Shown one piece after another: positions 3,983 to 7,316 of a DNA stretch of 7,316 nt; position 1 is the first letter of the stretch; every line of letters starts with the position of its first letter. Source of the DNA: Gammaproteobacteria bacterium (GTDB taxonomy: Bacteria > Pseudomonadota > Gammaproteobacteria > SZUA-152); assembly GCA_030613605.1 (NCBI GenBank), contig JAUWLO010000100.1:1-7316 (forward strand), written 5' to 3'. The position numbers were made by a program, and so were the translations under genes. Below the pieces are notes generated by a model. It was not told the DNA's origin, made no database searches, and saw only the letters and a list, made by a program, of their open reading frames with translations.

Positions 3983-6767
3983 AGAACAAAAAAATATATT
4001 GGGAATTCTATGCTTGTTGTGTGTGCTTGTTGCATTTGCAAATCCAGTGCTGGCAGATGATGCCGCCCAAACCGCTTACGAAAATGGTAAATATGAAAAA
4101 GCAATGCGGCTGTGGGATAAGCAGGCCAAAAAAGGTAAAGCGCACGCGCAGAATAAACTGGGTGATATGTACCGCAAAGGCCGTGGTGTAGATCGAAACT
4201 ATAAACGTGCATCGCAATGGTATCGCCTTGCAGCCAGGCAAGGTAATGCTGATGGTCAATTTAACTTAGGTGCGTTATATCGTGCGGGCAAGGGCGTAAA
4301 AAAAAATCCTAAACAGGCAGCAAGCTGGTACAGAAAAGCCGCCAAACAGGGGCATGCCAATGCACAATTTACCCTTGGGGTAATGCTGGAAAACGGGCGC
4401 GGCATAGATCGTGATCGTTCTGCTGCACGTCACTGGTATGTAAAGGCCGCTGCACAGGATCATCGTAAAGCGGCTGAACGTTTAAAAAATCTTAAGGCGG
4501 GTCCAAAGAAATCTAAAATTGTTGGTGATCGAGGAGAAGCGTTGCGCAAGGCCGCACGTACCGGTGATCTGGAAAATGTGAAACATTTGTTGAGCCGGGG
4601 AGTTAATGTCAATAAATCGACAGACGAGCAAGGCAATACTCCGCTCATGCTGGCTGCGCAAAAAAATCATCGGCAGGTTGTTAAGTATCTGTTATCAAAA
4701 GGCGCCAAAGTTAAAAAGTCTAATGTGAAGGGTGAATCGGCGCTATTAGTCGCTAGCCGTGAAGGGGCGCTGGGGGCAGTTAAAGAATTATTGAATGCTA
4801 AAGCAAGCGTTAAAGCCTCAGATGACTTTAAACGCACGTCGCTGATGGAGGCAATAGACAAAAACCATCCTGCGACCGCCAAACAATTACTTAAGGCCAG
4901 AGCCAACCCCAATCGACGGGATAAACGTGGTGAGTCAGCACTGAGTCGGGCGATTAAACGCGGTAAGCCTAAACTGGTTTCGCTATTGCTAAAACATGGT
5001 GGCAAGGCCAGTCAACGTGATGGCGATAAAATACCTTTTCTGGTAGTTGCCATACGAGAAAAACAGATTGAGGTTGCTAGAGTTTTGCTTTCAGCAGGCG
5101 CTAGCTCAAAGGCAACTGATAGTGAAGGGCGTACTGCCCTGCAAATTGCTGCGGCAGCGGGTTTTTCTGCCGGCGTGTCAGTATTAGTAAAACATGGTGC
5201 TTCTGTTGAAAAATCAGATTCCCGTGGTTGGACACCATTAATGTTGGCTGCCAGAGGCGGTTATGCTGGGGTGGTTAGCGAGTTGGTAAAATTTCGGGCG
5301 AATATTAACGTACAAAATGAATATGGTGATACTGCGTTGATGATTGCCAGTGCTAACCGGCATAGCAAGTCGGTAAAGGCATTATTAGCAGGTGGAGCCA
5401 AAATAAATCGCACGAATAAACAGGGTTGGACGGCATTAATGTTTGCTGCATCCAGAGGTGATAAGGGAATCGCAGGTAAACTGATTGTTGCGGGCGCAAA
5501 AGTTAGCGCGCGAAATCGTATGGACGAAACTGCATTAATGTTTGCCGCTGAAAAAGGCCATCCAAAAACAGTAGGCTATTTGCTGGATAAAGGCGCAAAA
5601 ATAAATAAACGTAATCGTGCTGGGCATTCCGCCTTAAGTTTGGCAAAACAAAATAAAAAGCGTTCAGTTATTGCCTTATTAAAAAAACGCGGCGCCGTGA
5701 GCCATGTTATGCCAGCCGCACAAAAATTTAAAACTTCCAAAAAGAACAAGGGTAGCGGGAAACTATATCAGGGCTGGACGCCACTTATGATCGCTGCCTG
5801 GGAAGGTCGCTTGAAACAGCTTTCAAAATTGGTGGTGAAGGGAACAGGCGTCAACAAAAAAAGTCCCGAAGGTGAAACGGCGCTTTCGTTAGCCGTGCAA
5901 CAGGGTCAATACAGTGTGACCAAATACCTGGTTTCTCATGGAGCGCAGGTTAATCAGACGACAGCTGGCGGTATTACACCGTTGATGCTGGCTGCGCGTG
6001 AAGGTCACCCGAAAATTCTGGAGTTGTTAATTCACAAGGGTGCGAAAATTAATGCACGTAATGATAGCGGATACACCTCGCTTATGCTGGCAGTGCGTGC
6101 GGGACGAGATGATGTAGCCAGTCGGTTAATAAGTCGTAAAGCAGGCCTGAATATCCAGGCTAAAGATGATGCATCCGCGCTGAGTCTTGCCATAGAGCAT
6201 GGGCATAATGCTTTGGCCGTAAAGCTGAAAAAACATGGCGCTGATCTGGGCTGGAAAGACGGTGATGGCCATAACCTGTTGTGGCTGGCTTCGCGGTTTG
6301 GTAATAAAAATATGGTTCAGCTACTTCTGGATAGCAGGGTTTTTAAAATACGTACAAGCGGCAGAACAGAAACGGCGCTCATGGCGTCGATACGCCACGG
6401 TCATGGGTCTGTTGTCGGGCTGTTGTTAAAGCGAGGAGCGGATATTGCTGCACGCAGTCCGGAAGGCAACACGCCATTACATGTGGCAGCGGGAACGGGT
6501 GAGCTATCAGTGGTGAAGTTGTTGTTGAATAAAGGTGCGGATATCAATGCGGAAAGTAATTTACGTACCACACCCATTCTTATGGCAGCAAAAGCAGGGC
6601 ATACGGCGGTTGTTAAGTTGTTTTTAGGAAAGGGTGCAGACTGGCAGCTTAAAAATAAACTGAAAGAAACTCCTTTGTCTGTGGCCAAAGCAATCAATAA
6701 CAAAGCCATGATCGATGCTATTGAGGTGCACGCGAAAAAGAACAAAGGTTTGTTTGGAGTTTTTTGA
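3975..6767 (+). CDS. Exported Sel1-repeat plus ankyrin-repeat protein, 930 aa
   Basis: Residues 1-27 form a Sec signal peptide (MFREQK, a hydrophobic core, then VLA before Asp28), so the protein is probably periplasmic or secreted. The LCVL stretch lacks a typical lipobox placement. Residues 30-173 hold about four Sel1/TPR-like repeats (for example AQFTLGVMLENGRGIDRD). Residues 188-574 hold 12 ankyrin repeats and 599-930 hold 10 more, nearly all in a 33-residue register (G-x-T-(A/P)-L-M-x-A-A ... LL-x-x-GA). A Lys-rich 24-residue linker (575-598) separates the blocks. No enzymatic domain is visible, so a scaffold or protein-binding role is inferred. The protein is strikingly Lys/Arg-rich. I chose the ATG at 3975 because the signal peptide begins there; it overlaps the MFS stop by 8 nt with a purine-rich GGAAGAGAGACAG ahead. 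A TTG at 3933 would put 14 polar residues before the signal. Translational coupling with the transporter is likely. Confidence 0.9.
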   Translation: MFREQKNILGILCLLCVLVAFANPVLADDAAQTAYENGKYEKAMRLWDKQAKKGKAHAQNKLGDMYRKGRGVDRNYKRASQWYRLAARQGNADGQFNLGALYRAGKGVKKNPKQAASWYRKAAKQGHANAQFTLGVMLENGRGIDRDRSAARHWYVKAAAQDHRKAAERLKNLKAGPKKSKIVGDRGEALRKAARTGDLENVKHLLSRGVNVNKSTDEQGNTPLMLAAQKNHRQVVKYLLSKGAKVKKSNVKGESALLVASREGALGAVKELLNAKASVKASDDFKRTSLMEAIDKNHPATAKQLLKARANPNRRDKRGESALSRAIKRGKPKLVSLLLKHGGKASQRDGDKIPFLVVAIREKQIEVARVLLSAGASSKATDSEGRTALQIAAAAGFSAGVSVLVKHGASVEKSDSRGWTPLMLAARGGYAGVVSELVKFRANINVQNEYGDTALMIASANRHSKSVKALLAGGAKINRTNKQGWTALMFAASRGDKGIAGKLIVAGAKVSARNRMDETALMFAAEKGHPKTVGYLLDKGAKINKRNRAGHSALSLAKQNKKRSVIALLKKRGAVSHVMPAAQKFKTSKKNKGSGKLYQGWTPLMIAAWEGRLKQLSKLVVKGTGVNKKSPEGETALSLAVQQGQYSVTKYLVSHGAQVNQTTAGGITPLMLAAREGHPKILELLIHKGAKINARNDSGYTSLMLAVRAGRDDVASRLISRKAGLNIQAKDDASALSLAIEHGHNALAVKLKKHGADLGWKDGDGHNLLWLASRFGNKNMVQLLLDSRVFKIRTSGRTETALMASIRHGHGSVVGLLLKRGADIAARSPEGNTPLHVAAGTGELSVVKLLLNKGADINAESNLRTTPILMAAKAGHTAVVKLFLGKGADWQLKNKLKETPLSVAKAINNKAMIDAIEVHAKKNKGLFGVF

Positions 6768-6852
6768 GTGGATTGCGGCTTAATTTAGTATTCTGACATC
6801 CAAAATAAACATATGAGTAAATAATAAAGTGTCAATGATTCCAGGTGATGCC
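6768..6852. other. Short intergenic gap before the ChrA-type gene
   Basis: These 85 AT-rich bases show no hairpin-plus-T-run terminator for the ankyrin gene. A CTGACA at about 6793 could be a -35, but no good -10 lies at the right distance. Co-transcription of the downstream gene with the ankyrin gene is therefore possible. Confidence 0.35.
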
Positions 6853-7316
6853 ATGAAAAAACCAGAACCAGTATCGTTTTGGGACGCGTTTATTTATTGG
6901 CTCAAACTTGGTTTTATCAGCTTTGGCGGGCCAGCTGGTCAAATCAGCATGATGCACCAGGAATTGGTGGAAAAAAGGAGATGGATTTCCGAGCATCGTT
7001 TTTTGCATGCGCTTAATTACACGATGGTATTGCCTGGCCCCGAGGCGCAGCAATTGGCGACCTATATCGGTTGGTTGATGCACGGTGTGTGGGGTGGTAT
7101 CGCTGCCGGCGTTTTATTTGTCATTCCTTCGCTATTCATTCTTATTGGTTTGACGTGGATCTATCTGATGTTTGGCGATGTAACGGCAGTTGCAGGTGTT
7201 TTGTACGGTATAAAACCGGCGGTCACTGCCATTGTTGTTTTTGCGGCTTACCGAATCGGTTCCCGTGCTTTGAAGAGCAATGTGCTTCGCGCCATGGCTG
7301 TGCTGGCATTCATAGC
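6853..7316 (+). CDS. chrA: Chromate transporter (ChrA/CHR) family protein, 5' part only
   Basis: The frame is open from 6853 to the window edge (154 codons). The N-terminal CHR domain is clear: FWDAFIYWLKLGFISFGGPAGQ (residues 9-30), the HQELVEKRRWISEHRFLHAL segment (35-54), and the conserved LPGPEAQQLATYIGW (60-74), followed by hydrophobic segments. Family members are inner-membrane exporters of chromate, though many homologues have no proven substrate. The ATG at 6853 has AGGTGA four bases upstream and is preferred. In-frame alternatives are an ATG at 6835 and a GTG at 6829, both with poor ribosome sites. Only the first domain is in view, so I cannot tell whether it is the long two-domain or the short single-domain form. 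The gene symbol is by family only. Confidence 0.88.
   Translation, partial: MKKPEPVSFWDAFIYWLKLGFISFGGPAGQISMMHQELVEKRRWISEHRFLHALNYTMVLPGPEAQQLATYIGWLMHGVWGGIAAGVLFVIPSLFILIGLTWIYLMFGDVTAVAGVLYGIKPAVTAIVVFAAYRIGSRALKSNVLRAMAVLAFI

Noticed and set aside
6829..6852. GTG at 6829 or ATG at 6835 as start of the ChrA-type protein
   Set aside because: Both are in frame but lack a good ribosome site. The ATG at 6853 has AGGTGA at a workable distance and begins a normal ChrA N-terminus.

Overview
The window looks like chromosomal DNA of a gammaproteobacterium. The evidence is a chorismate synthase gene followed directly by a 12-helix MFS transporter gene (an order I recall from Pseudomonas-type genomes), a tRNA-Ser(GGA) with encoded CCA, and a ChrA-type transporter. 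I cannot name the genus from sequence alone.

Layout. (1) Positions 1-649, minus strand: an 84-residue Tat-signal mini-protein rich in Gly, Asn and Pro, then its own rho-independent terminator, then the first 92 residues of a protein resembling the N-terminus of HprK-related kinases. It runs off the left edge. This layout resembles a peptide-modification cluster (precursor, attenuating terminator, enzymes). (2) Positions 650-890: AT-rich, no gene. (3) Positions 890-1516: non-coding and rich in structure. A tRNA-Ser(GGA) gene on the minus strand, with its own promoter and terminator, sits between two hairpin arrays. Read on the minus strand, several hairpins show GGA in the loop. Four are ANGGAN hexaloops, and two of those match the RsmE/CsrA-type binding consensus completely. 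The arrays share a near-identical 25-26 nt hairpin module, and the upstream array carries a copy of the 5' part of the tRNA-Ser gene. (4) Positions 1517-3982, plus strand: aroC, then a GTG-started MFS transporter 8 nt later. (5) Positions 3975-6767, plus strand: a 930-residue exported Sel1 plus ankyrin-repeat protein overlapping the transporter gene by 8 nt, so probably in the same transcript. (6) Position 6853 to the right edge: start of a chromate transporter (ChrA) family gene.

The most unusual parts are the GGA-loop hairpin arrays around tRNA-Ser, which may be a Csr/Rsm-sequestering RNA or a modular repeat family, and the Tat-mini-protein/HprK-like pair, a candidate peptide-modification system. 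Both readings are inferences that need searches or experiments. The aroC-MFS-ankyrin block looks mostly ordinary, apart from a probable leaderless aroC start and the size and basic character of the ankyrin protein.
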